Below are positions 51,418-62,519 of a stretch of 64,000 bases of DNA, piece by piece (positions within the stretch are counted from its first letter, which is position 1; the number at the start of each line of letters is the position of its first letter). Source of the stretch: Ooceraea biroi (lineage: Eukaryota > Arthropoda > Insecta > Hymenoptera > Formicidae); contig NC_039509.1 of assembly GCF_003672135.1 (NCBI RefSeq), forward strand, positions 17,367,495 to 17,431,494, in the 5' to 3' direction. The position numbers and the translations under genes are program-made. Below the pieces are notes generated by a model. The model ran no database searches, was not told the origin of the DNA, and was given only the letters and a program-made list of their open reading frames with translations.

Positions 51418-53936
51418 AGAAAAGAAAAATATACGAAGACGGTTTCCTGCCATTTTCCCACGTAAGGAGCTCATTTCTCTTGCATCCTCTTAACCGCGTC
51501 TACAACACGACAAAACGGAGCACACTCCCGCACACGCTGGGGTTTGCGCTTGGTTTCCGGGCAACCTCCGGCCGCTACGGAGATAATGCGAAATGTACGT
51601 ATTGGGGAAACGCTTGCTGCTTACTCTCCTTCAAGTGGAACACGACAGGCGCAAGCACCAACGGCGCTTGCTTATCCTTGGCATTCGCATCAGACTGCAG
51701 ACCTCAATTTAATCGAAAAATTAAGCAAATTTTCCACCGTGTTTTCCTACGTCTGACACTTTTCAATATCCTTTGTTACTGAGCGACGTGTTAATTAAAT
51801 TACACAAATTATCGTTTACTTTATTACACGTTTATTTATTATATAAATTAATTACGTTTAATTATCATTTAGTTATTTATCGACTATTCATTTCATGCTA
51901 GTGCCTGTTTTATTCCCGCCGTATAACATTTTAATTTTAAATTTGCATTTAATCACAATTGAATTTCTTTAGACGTCATTTATATTTTATCCCGAACGCG
52001 TGCAACACCGCGCCCGTGTAAGCGTCCGTTTAGCCAACTAAAAATCACTTGGCGATTTATTTCGGGATACTCTATTCTACGACCGGGAACGATTCTTTTA
52101 CGCTCGACGCCGCGATAACGCGCCATAATAAATCGCGCCGTGCGCCGCTCGTGTATCGGAGGCTCGTACATCACGCCGCCATTACCGTTCGACCGTATTC
52201 TCGCGGCTCGGGCCTCGATCTCGAGAACATTATTGGTAATAATAATTGCACAACCGCGCGTAAGTGTCTGCCAAGCGAGGACTCGCGTTAAGTCGCTGTG
52301 ATGTCATGCATCCCTGAACGTTCCCGCGAAAATGAGGCGTGATACTCACGCTCGGACGCCCATCACACATCGTCGAGCACGTGTCCGTGAAGAATACGCT
52401 GTCCTCGGTCAACTCTAGGACAGAGGTCGTGAGGTATGAAGAACTCAATTGCGAATCGTTATAAATCAGTATTTCGAAAAAAAGGAATTTTAAAATTAAA
52501 TAACCTGCGGTCAATGTTCATGTGAGAGAAATTGGAAGAGTTGTTTTTGAGGGCCACAATCACAAACGCACTTGCGATTGGCGAAACCTTACGGACAATC
52601 GTTCCCTCATTTACTCTCGTTTCCTTGTCCCGTTTTGTTTTTTCTTTGTTACGCCGTCTGCATTCTATTTCACATTATGTGAGACGAACTTTCCAATTCC
52701 TATTTTTCTTACGTTTTTATTTCCAAGGATTATCCTCGAATGGAGACGCTGAGTGTCGCGAATCTTCCCGTAGCTCTATAACGCAGAGAATCTCCCATTT
52801 TCTAGAGATACCAATTAAAGGGTCAAGTTTGGCGGTAAGCCTTCGGCTGATGCCGAGGATCCACACTTGCGTACGAGGGCGTTTACGTAATAACGCGGCG
52901 GAAGTGCATGCACACGAGGAGGAGCCGGACGCCCTACCGCCGAGCGGTACGTGCGGTCCACGATGGAATGCTAATGCTAATAACACAGACGTACACGTAA
53001 ACTCTGGAGAGGGATTTAGATCACGGTGTTCCAGTTTCCGTCACCGCGATGTGTCTCCCTCGCCGCGATTTCCTGCGACTTTACGTCTTCGCTCGGTCTT
53101 CGCTAACGACCACAGTCACAAACGACCTTACACGTAATTATTATTATGCGGAGAAAGAGGAGAAGACAATCCTAGAAGACAAGGTGTGTGATATATCTGT
53201 CATTGAATGCCGGTGCGTGTGCACGGAGGCGTTTGCTGCCGCTCATCGTCGGCGTCAATAAAAATAAGCAAGAGGGCTGACGCGGAGCTGACGTCGCTCG
53301 ATAGAACAAAAACGGAACACGGGCGATAAGTGAAAAAAATGCCATGCATCACATCAAACTCACGGGATCCACGGGTTAACGGGCTTAATCCCTTTGGGTT
53401 TATACATATATCTCGTCCGTTGCATTGTCCATCGTTATTCGAGTGCGCATCGCTCTTTTCTCTCTCCGGTCAGGCCATCTTTTAAAAATCGATCCCCCGG
53501 AGACAGGAGACAGCGCACGTTTGTCTTGTCGCGACATTTTGCGTTTCGCGTAAAGGTATTCGCGTGCAGACGTACGCCGTAACGTACACGTAGCTTACTT
53601 ACGATATATCGCGCCGATATTTATCTTCGTTAGCCCCAATTCGCGTTCGGGTTAGGCGTGCCTCGCGGGTACACGTAAGGGTAGATACCGAGGCGCGCAG
53701 GCAAGTTAATCGCATTGTAAACCATTAGGGTTGGGTACAAATGGCCGTGTAACGTAAAAAAGGGTCAGCGGAAACTGATAAGGGATACGTAACGTTCGAA
53801 CTGTGCGTTTAATTCGAAAATCGAAATAAATCGAAATAAATCGAAATTTTACGAGTACGAGAAAAGCTGCTAAAAGTTATTTATAAAAATAACGATCCAG
53901 CAATAACGTTCTGCATGTACAATAATAGAACTTTTC

Positions 53937-53966
53937 AGATGTATATAGATATATATACATAGAAAG

Positions 53967-54000
<34 letters not shown>

Positions 54001-54015
54001 GTATATAGATGTATA
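53937..54015. repeat. (TA)n/(GTATA)n microsatellite
   Basis: A mixed run of TA, TAGA and GTATA units immediately left of the inverted-repeat element at 54.1 kb. Confidence 0.85.
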
Positions 54016-54098
54016 ATTTCTATAATAGAAATGAGAATTTATGCCAGGTATAATATTAGAGACTAGTATTTTTCACAAAATGTAAACATTTTTGTTCT

Positions 54099-54583
54099 AA
54101 AGCCCGTTTTAGACTATGCAATATATATTTTTAAAGCAAGAAATATTGCAGAATATCATACACAAATTGCATGTGTTTTGTAAATTATTCAAGATATTGA
54201 AAACGTGCTCTATTCCTAAACAATTTTTATCTGCTGACATAGTTTGTACGTTTCGAGATCGAGATTCGAGAGAGTTTATGATTACTGCAAGATATGATAA
54301 TCGCCTCGCTATTCGCCTGGCCTCTATATTATTCGTTTCGTTATACATGTTCCTATTAATAAACACGCTATTCCTATATACTGATGGCGTCCCTCCATGT
54401 TTTCAGTTTGTACATATTGCGTATACTAGAGCACATTGCGCAAATCTTGCGTCAAATAAAATATGAAGCATAAAACACAATACAATTCAACGGCAAGCAA
54501 TTCTTGCAGCAATTCCTCAAAAAATTGCTCAAGAAATTGCGTCAAATCTAGCGCAATATATTACACAGTCCAAAACGAGCTTT
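54099..54583. mobile_element. Element of about 485 bp with terminal inverted repeats
   Basis: The left end AAAGCCCGTTTTAGACTATG, continuing CAATATAT, is matched by the reverse complement of the right end (ATATATTACACAGTCCAAAACGAGCTTT) over about 28 bp with few mismatches. An internal hairpin lies at 54497-54540 (GCAATTCTTGCAGCAATT paired with AATTGCTCAAGAAATTGC). A 116-codon ORF inside (54116-54466) has no recognised domain. No clear target duplication is seen. Confidence 0.6.
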
Positions 54584-56230
54584 CAAAAAATCTGCTGCAA
54601 TTTAATCGAAGATAGAGCGGTGGCTGCAAAAAATAATCCGCAAAACCTATTTCCGAAGTCGCTGTTTTTCACTAGCTTCAGGAATAACATTTTATATCAG
54701 AACTGGAAATGAAAAACTAGAGGCTACCTAATAGGAAGACGTTTTAGGGGCGAGTGCACGCACATGTGCACATGCATAACGCACGTAGTACTTTATCAAG
54801 AACGCGACATTGAATAATAAGTGTTTATCTTGCGGAAATTTTGCAGTACTACCACGTGTTTACCGACAAGGTGCACAAGGTGAAGTCGCAAATCGCAATA
54901 AGGACGAAGATAATCCGTTACGAGCGGTGAGGTTGTAGGTGTGCGACACTGAGCGAGGCGAGCAAGGAGAATATGCAAAAATGCATGCCCCACGGTTAAT
55001 GAAGTGCTCCACCTTTCTTTCTCTTTCCGTATTATTATCTGCCTGAGCGAGCGAATTCCATGAATAATCGAGCCGTGCCGTGTATATGTTGGTTATGCGG
55101 TATGAATAGTGCGCATTTCCAGGGGCTCTCGTTGCGTATGTACGCGTACGATGATTCATTTTTCGCTTCGACGCCGACCGGAAGCAGTATGACACTCGCG
55201 TTGACACACCCACTCATCCTCGATCGAAGAGGCAATAGGATCGATGCAAGGGGTGCAAAGAGATGCATTTATCAAAGAGAGAGAGAGGGAAGAAAACGGA
55301 AGAGCTGAGACGCAGTGTGTACGTGACAGTATACAGATAAAAATATAGCGCAGATATGCGATAATATAGTGAAGTAAAAAGAATGAAAAATCTCGAAATA
55401 CGCTATTTTCTTAATAATATAATAAATTCTTAATAAAAGATGCATAAAGTATATGAGATCAATAATAGATATATAACAGCGCAAGGAAGTAAATAATAAT
55501 TCATCAGACAAATTTCTAATTATAGAAAAAACTTGATACAGCTACAAGAAGTAATAAAAACAACAACTCAGAAATATACGGTAATGTAAAGTATGAATTG
55601 TCTTCGATATCTCACTTCCACACCACCGCGTGCCATATTCGATCGGTCGAGGTCCCCGCGTCGCTCCATTCACGCTTCGCGGAGCACAGACAAGATCATA
55701 GACGCGCGAATAATTACTGAAAGCGATCGAGAGTGCCGACCGATGGAAAAAGACGAAGGAAAGACGAGGGAACCTCTCTCTGTCTCTCCTTCTGTCTCTT
55801 TCACGTGAGTGCACGCGCGCGCTCTCTCTCTTCTTTCCTCCCTCGTCTCGCACTCGCGTGGTGCGCTCAAGGCGACATAAACGTGCTTTTTCTCACGGTG
55901 CGAATGAAACGAACGATACTTCTTTTTCCTCCTGACCAATAATAGTCTCGTCCTTCGTGCAAACGGCAAGCGGAGAGACCGCGCGGCGAGTCATCCGCGC
56001 GGCTTCGCAAAGAATCTAGGATTGAGGTGAGCGCGTAACAAGTCCCGGGGCCCGACTCACCCCACTATCAGGCGGCGGTGGCGGTGGTGGACTCGCCAAC
56101 ACCGTTTACCTACCTAGCTACCTATACCTGCTCACCTACGAATTTGCCTTGCCCATTGGCAGGAAGCATTTTTTTCCCGCATCACTCCCCCTTGGACCCT
56201 AAGCGCGCAGGAAAAACAATCCGCCGGGGA

Positions 56231-56238
56231 TATATAAG
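56231..56238 (+). promoter_or_regulatory. TATA box of the Gly/Tyr-rich gene
   Basis: TATATAAG lies 82 bp upstream of the ATG at 56313, with an arthropod initiator-like TCAGT at 56267-56271 between them. This architecture is common for cuticle genes. Confidence 0.6.
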
Positions 56239-56312
56239 CGATCCAGCGGGGTACAGCGAGATATAGTCAGTCCGCAGTACCGACAAGAGAGATTACGAGC
56301 AATCGCAGCAAC

Positions 56313-58125
56313 ATGTTCAAGTTGGTGAGTTAAAACACTTGGTATTTGAAATATCAAATCGCGAAAACGCTGGTGGAAGTGTGGGTATAGGTATCGATGC
56401 AATTTTTGCAACACAAATATCCAAGGAACGTTTTACATAGATATCTTTTTCTTGTGATCTTGTCTCGCATTTTTCTACCCTTTTTCGCTTACGTCGAAAA
56501 GAAACGTTGTAAAATGCACGTAAGATCGAGGATTATCGCGCGATCTAAAAATGTTTCTATTTCGAAAATGACATTTGGCCGGGTTATGTAACTTCGTCCC
56601 TTATAACTCTTATCTGAAGATTAGACTTATCTCTGGCTGCAGAGAGCGGCAATACCGCGTGAAATGCCTGGACGCTCCACGAACATTTGCTGTGAACTTT
56701 ACTTACCGCCGCGGGCGCGATTTTATCGTCTTGGCATATGCTCGTTTCATTCGTATCGCATAATACTCGGTTGAAATCATGCTGAATATGCGTAAATAAA
56801 GCCTGAAGGCTATCCATGATGATGTGAAACATTCCCTTGGAAGCTTCGCGTCGTCATCGTCTTTAGGATATCAATCTTGCATAGAAAATTCTAATGTTGT
56901 GAGAAATTCACAACAAAACGTTTTCTTAAAATATGCCACGTATTTTCATCTTTGTGATTTATTGTTTAGTTCCCTAACGCGCACTTTTGCAGTTTGTACG
57001 TTGCAGACTGTGATTTTTTATTTTTGTAATGTTACTTCCGAAAGATTGATGATTACCTACATGTTCCTAAGTGTTCATCTTGCCACCCTTCAGTTCCATC
57101 ACTTGAGAAAAAAGGATTATCAAGTCTACTATACATATTTAACGCGTTGTCATTGTCCATAAGAATAGGATGTATTCTTACAGTTATAGATATAATTCTG
57201 TAAGCGGTCTCTGCATCGCATGTCTCTAATGTTTCGAACTTTGCTGAATTATTGATCGTCTCAAACGTACCCCATTCACGGTGGATGCTCTTCACACATA
57301 CTTATGCTTTACCACAGGCCGTTCTTTTCGCCATCCTTGCCTACGCATCTGCCACAGGCCTCTACTCCGGATACGGAGGACTCTACGGTTATGGTGGTTA
57401 CGGCTACGGTGGTTATGGTTTGGGCCATGGAGTAGCGGCGATCGCACCTGCGGTCTCATATGCGCACGCTCCAATCGCAACTAGTTACGCTAATACGTAC
57501 AAGGTAAGCTCTTTCAAACTAGATACGATGCGATACAAGGGGAGGATTATCAGCGTACCCCGTGGCTTCGACAATGGCTAAGAGCCAAAAGAGAGTTCCG
57601 CTTTCGCCCGAATAATCCATAAATGAACACTCGCGCGAAATAAATTTGATGAAAATGAGATTTTATTTTATGCGTAGCGGCTGTTGCACGTTACGCACTT
57701 TGACAGGATAAATCTTGAACAAAATAAATAAAATAATTATTGAAATTTTAATGAAAAATTCTCTCAATTGTTCGAGAATATTTTATTAACACAGAGAGAA
57801 AAGTATATAGCTAAAATAGAATGAGATAGAATAAACTAACAATAAAATGGAACAATTCTCTCTGCAGGTCGCCGTTGCGCCGACTGTCGCCAAGATCATT
57901 GCACCACCTATCACCAAAGTGGCGTACACCGCACCTGCTATCACAAAGCTCGCCTACGCTCCTAGTTACTCGGTACCACCGGTGTACACGGTTCCACCAT
58001 CAGTCAGCTATCTGCACAACAGTCTTGGATATGGTCATGGATACGGTCTTGGTCATGGATACGGTCTTGGTTATGGTTACGGACTCGGCTATGGCCATGG
58101 CTATGGATATGGTGGATACTACTGA
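56313..58125 (+). CDS. Secreted Gly/Tyr-rich cuticle-like protein
   Basis: Three exons: 56313-56324 (only MFKL), 57318-57503 and 57868-58125, giving 151 aa. The split signal peptide MFKL + AVLFAILAYASATG, with the first intron after four codons, is a hallmark of insect cuticle and cuticle-like genes. The mature protein starts with a YGGYGYGGYG block, then an Ala/Pro/Val-rich middle (AAIAPAVSYAHAPIATSY; KVAYTAPAITKLAYAP) and a C-terminal HGYGLGHGYGLGYGYG repeat ending GYGGYY. Gly-Tyr-rich proteins of this sort are structural matrix components, or sometimes antimicrobial-like secreted peptides. No chitin-binding Rebers-Riddiford motif is present, so a structural extracellular role is inferred from composition only. 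Confidence 0.82.
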
Positions 58126-61100
58126 ATGGGGCTAGCGAACCAAAGTCTTTAGGACTAATGGCCCCTCATCGACAAGTTTGATCGTAATGTTCGGTGTCAC
58201 AGGCCTATATCCATGCCACAACTGCCACAAACTTTGTCATCTCGGCTATGTATAATATACATGATGTTTATAATATATATTTTCATCTTTTACATCGTCT
58301 TTGTTCTTTACAACGCTATCATTAAAATTGTCATTAATTATTATTGACTTAAAAATGACGCAAAGATATCTAGAGCTCGATCTAGTTTAAATTTCTATAT
58401 TTCTGAGTGTTTAAGAACGCTCGAAAAAGTTAGGATATTTATGGGATATTAGGGCATTAGAATATAAAATCCAATCAGGACATCTATTTTCAGTCAATTG
58501 TCATCCACTAAATTAACTTTAATATTGTGTTTATGTATTAGTATTATTTAATATTACGTTACTCTTTGATCGTATCGTACTTAATTCTTCTTTTTCGGGA
58601 TTGTAACTTTGATAACTCATCTTGTAATGTAATCGCTTTCGCGATACGCCTTACAAATTGAGATACGTGATCAGGTATTGAGATCTTGCGCCCGCAAAGA
58701 TCCGTCACGTCTGACCGGAGACGCGATTGTTAGAGGCTTTTATATATGTTAGACCATCCATCCAACGAAGCGTAAGAGGTTACGCAAGGTGAGAAGGAGG
58801 CGTAGAGCATGAGTGCAAAGAAGCAGCGAGGCTTAAGAGTAGATCAAGGCTGGGGCGAGGCAACCCGCGAACTTTGTTTATTCCGATTTATGATTGGTCG
58901 TTTTGGTCCGTTTCTCTCGACGCAACTTCATAATTCCTCGATTTCATATAATAATACGCACTTTACATAACGCACGCCCGCCTCATTAAAGTTGCCTTTT
59001 ATCCTACCAACACTTGGATCTCGCTTGAACAAGTACGATAATATGGTCATAAATATTCTATGTCTTCTAAGCAGTTCTACAAATTTATAACTCCAAAGTT
59101 ACTTTTTAGAAATGTATTAATCACGATAATTGTTACTAAGTAGATTAACAAATAGTAAGTAATAACGTTGAGAGAACTTGAACTCTTTTACGATAAATAG
59201 AGTAACAATTATTAGCTTCAAGCTTAATCTCTTTGATTATAAAATAAAAGTGACTATAAAGATCCGGTATGTATACATAAGAGACATTATCAATTCGAGG
59301 GTGTCAAAAATAATATTTTCCGATTCAATAAAGGCAAATCTACGGATAATCTAATTGATATATGCGACAAGCTGCTCGCACAAAACGATTCTTTAAAATC
59401 AACATCTCCGTCCAAGGTAGATCGATACAAGAGATACTTCGACGAATTATGTGTTCTCGTTTTACGAATTTAATTTGCAAGCAGCGTTTCGATATACTGG
59501 GTGGACTTGTCGAATTACTGGATGTCTTTCCGAAAATATCAGTAAAACCATAAATTTCCGAAACTTTTCAATTTTTAACGTTGGATATTTTTGTAATCAA
59601 GTGTCGGACAATTACAATTTTCCCAAAGTAAAATCAATATCAAGTGAACTGAGGTAAATATAATTTCTTTTTCTATTTGCGCTTTCGTTAAATTCTTCAT
59701 CGCGCTAATCACGCGAGAACCGTAATATTCTTCATCGAGGGAAAAATGCACTTTATATTGAAAAAATTTCTGGTAAAAAGGCAACGAGGTGGCTATGGGA
59801 CAACCTGTATGTTGACCGCCGGTGCACCGTCTGCGCTCCTCGTTTATTCTTCGTCATGCCCGCTCGCTCAAACACAGTGGCGAAATTTGTGAAATATTAC
59901 GACGTCAAGAGTCTGGGTTGCGGACAGTCGCTCATTCATTTATTTACTTTCTCGCTTATCGTTGCACGCGATCGTGCTCCAGATTTATTGGAGCAGGGTC
60001 GTCGCCTCTCTCACGGACTCCGCCCAACCGACGACGTCGGTGACTCGTTTTCGTTCCTCGCAGGAGGAGCCGAGTGAGGTTGAGAAAAAAATTGCGCATA
60101 TATATGCGCGCGAGCGCTGCAGTTCTCAAGGTGAAACGCTCCGGAAAAACGAAAATGGATTTCATCGTGGAGACTGTGGAAAAGCTGGCGTGCGAATGTG
60201 ATTGCTACCGCGTTCCATTTTCGGGGTTGGTAGTGACGAAGTCGGCCGGAAGTTATCGGACTTCCTTACTCGCGACCGCGACACTAATTACTCTGGTTGT
60301 AAGGGAGGTTGGGGCATTACAAGATACTTATTTAAAATGTTATCTAAACAACTTGGTTTATGTATTACCATATCCATCTGAAGTTCGAAATAGAGGTGCA
60401 TATTGGCAAGATGATATTGTAACGGAAATCAGGACAGGTGTGATAAGCAATAGTAAAATTGCATGTTATTGAACATGAAAAAGTTGTGTTAAAACATTAT
60501 TTTTTTAAATAAAAATAATGTTTACTGGAAACTATTAATTAAAAAATTGAAATTGTTTTTTACATTATATGTTCTCTTATTAAAATACATTTAATACTTA
60601 GTTTGCTATAATCACATTAAAATTAATTAATATTAAATTAATTCCGCCGTTTTAAAAAAATAACAAATTAATATTGTAATTCTTTTTCTTGTTTTGTTTA
60701 GCGTTAATCATCAATTTGTTAGATGTTAATTTCTTCATGAATCAAATATTCTCACAACGCGCCGTGTCTCACAGTGTCCTGATTTTCTTTACAGAATCAA
60801 ACAATTTTTTTCTCACTTTACGAGTTTGAATACATTTTAGAACGTATATTAGTGCTAACCTGCTGCGTATATGTTTCTCGTGTAACATCGAGCAATTTTT
60901 TTGATCGCTATCATGTAGCCACGATGCACTGTAATTAATACATTGTTCCCCGTTGTAAAGTGAATATAAACGTACATCGCAACATCCTCGCGATCATATT
61001 CTATTGTGCGATATAGACGTGCACTGTCAATTATCGCATCGCCCGAAGCGTGTTAACGCGTCATAAGAGCGCGTGCGTTGGTGTTGCCTAATAACAAAAT

Positions 61101-62177
61101 ACCTGGGTTGGCTTTATTTCGGGATCACGAGATAAGTGACTTTGAGCGACGTCCCTACGATGAATGATGGGAGTTGTTGCGTATGGAGTTGTGTGATTCG
61201 CTTGGGAAGGTCGCGTAACTTTCTACGGTGTCGCGGGTTCATTGTGAGACACCGTTGACCTCGCACATTCGACACGCGTGATCTACGTGCGCAAGAGAAG
61301 TGAATTTATCAGTTCCATTTTATCAAAAAATTATGTAAACATTTATTGGCCAATTTGTTAAATGATTAACTCTGTGATAGGTGAAATTGAAAAACTCTCT
61401 GTAATGCGTGAAGAGTATTGGCATGCTCATTTTCCTTGAAATAATTTGACATGTGGACAGAACAAGTATTTTGAAAAAAGTTGCTATCAAAAAGCGTTGC
61501 TCTCATCTATCTCGTACAATTGAATAACATTTATAACAATATTCACTTCCGATAAATACTTTTTTTTTATCCGTTGCGACTATCCGATAACAGGTATGTT
61601 TAAAAAAGACATATAAATACATCATCGCTTCAGGCGTTATTGTTTTCGCTTTGAACATTTTGCGATCTGTATAAATATTTGCTTTTTTGTTATAAAATAT
61701 TTTAAAAGTTTTCGGATTCGATGTTGAATCGGCGCAACATGTCAAAATTGTGATGTTAAAATTAGAATTAAATTACGTAAAACAGTTGAGAGGCGGCCTC
61801 TTAACTAATGTACAAGCGCATTTGGCTTTGCACGTAATTCGAGCGTTTCGACGTAGGCTGGCATTAAAATTCTCTTTGAGGCTTAAGTGCTTTAAGAGGA
61901 TTACTTTTCGCTCGGCGAAATACATATTTCGTTTCGAACACGTCAACGGCCTCCATCCCGGCGAATCGATCATGTAACGGCAGACGTATAATAAAATAGA
62001 AGACGACATGTTATGTGATCAGGTAACAACAGATTTATTCTTATATTTGTGTGCAGTTTATATAAAAATTATATAATCTCTTCTTCGGGGGACCGCAGGG
62101 GTCCGATGTCAGCCAAAAATCCCTCCATAGGCAGAAAATCGACCCTGATCGATCCCTCGGCAAAGGTTGTCCGCGCT
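58126..62177. other. AT-rich intergenic region between the two cuticle-like genes
   Basis: This is the shared 3' flank of two converging genes. It is mostly AT-rich; a GC-richer patch at about 59820-60250 contains a 132-codon ORF (60074-60472) without a recognisable domain. No TE, RNA gene or conserved family was identified. The 3' ends of the neighbouring transcripts lie at each edge. Confidence 0.55.
62034..62039 (-). terminator. Candidate polyadenylation signal of the Ala/His-rich gene
   Basis: AATAAA on the minus strand (TTTATT on plus), about 140 nt beyond the stop codon of the gene at 62178-62519. Confidence 0.5.
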
Positions 62178-62519
62178 TCAGTGGATGTAGCTGACGGCAG
62201 GTGCGGCATAGGCGACGTGCGCGGCGTGCGCGGCGTACGTGAGCGGGGCTGCATGTGCGGCGTAGGCGACCGGTGCTGCATGCGCAGCGTAGGCGAGCGG
62301 TGCCGCATGTGCACCGTAGGCGAGCGGTGCCGCATGTGCACCGTAGGCGAGTGGCGCCGCGTGCACGAACGACGCGGGATGTGCCGAGTACGCGACGGCG
62401 GCGGGTGCGGCGGCGATCACAGGTGCAGTTGCAACCGCTGGGGCAGATGCCAGGAGGCCGGGCACTGGCGCCGCCGTGGCACAGGCCACCAGGGCGAGAA
62501 GAATGGTGAACTTGAACAT
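62178..62519 (-). CDS. Secreted Ala/His-rich cuticle-like repeat protein
   Basis: A single uninterrupted ORF of 113 aa. The N-terminus MFKFTILLALVACATA is a clear signal peptide with probable cleavage after ATA. The mature part is dominated by Ala, first APVPGLLASAPAVATAPV, then about six 9-residue units of the type HAAPLAYGA, ending AVSYIH. AAP(A/V)-type repeats are typical of low-complexity insect cuticle proteins, so a role in exoskeletal matrix is inferred. No Rebers-Riddiford chitin-binding domain is visible. A TATA box and initiator lie upstream. Unlike many cuticle genes, no intron splits the signal peptide. It faces the Gly/Tyr-rich gene at 56.3-58.1 kb. Confidence 0.82.
   Translation of the reverse strand: MFKFTILLALVACATAAPVPGLLASAPAVATAPVIAAAPAAVAYSAHPASFVHAAPLAYGAHAAPLAYGAHAAPLAYAAHAAPVAYAAHAAPLTYAAHAAHVAYAAPAVSYIH
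62205..62375 (-). repeat. 27-bp tandem repeat encoding HAAPLAY(G/A)A units
   Basis: About six imperfect 27-bp units lie within the Ala/His-rich gene. The two central units differ only at a few bases (GTGCACCGTAGGCGAG(C/T)GG on plus). The repeat keeps several frames and both strands open, which explains the long overlapping ORFs in this area. Confidence 0.8.

Larger units (their letters stand above)
51194..56312. other. Intergenic region between beta-tubulin and the Gly/Tyr-rich gene
   Basis: No recognised gene. The first 220 bp are the beta-tubulin 3'UTR, with AATAAA at 51412-51417. The part from 53.8 to 54.8 kb is AT-rich with a TA/GTATA tract (53937-54015) and an inverted-repeat element (54099-54583). 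The 55.5-56.3 kb part rises in GC towards the next promoter. ORFs of up to 201 codons (52532-53137) have no family similarity. Confidence 0.55.

Noticed and set aside
52532..53137. 201-codon plus-strand ORF
   Set aside because: Long for this window, but composition is Arg/Ser/Phe-rich without domain, signal peptide or splice partners, and overlapping ORFs exist on the other strand; consistent with chance.
60074..60472. 132-codon plus-strand ORF near the right end
   Set aside because: No recognisable family; its AT-rich 3' half looks like random sequence and no promoter or splice context was seen. Could be reconsidered with RNA data.
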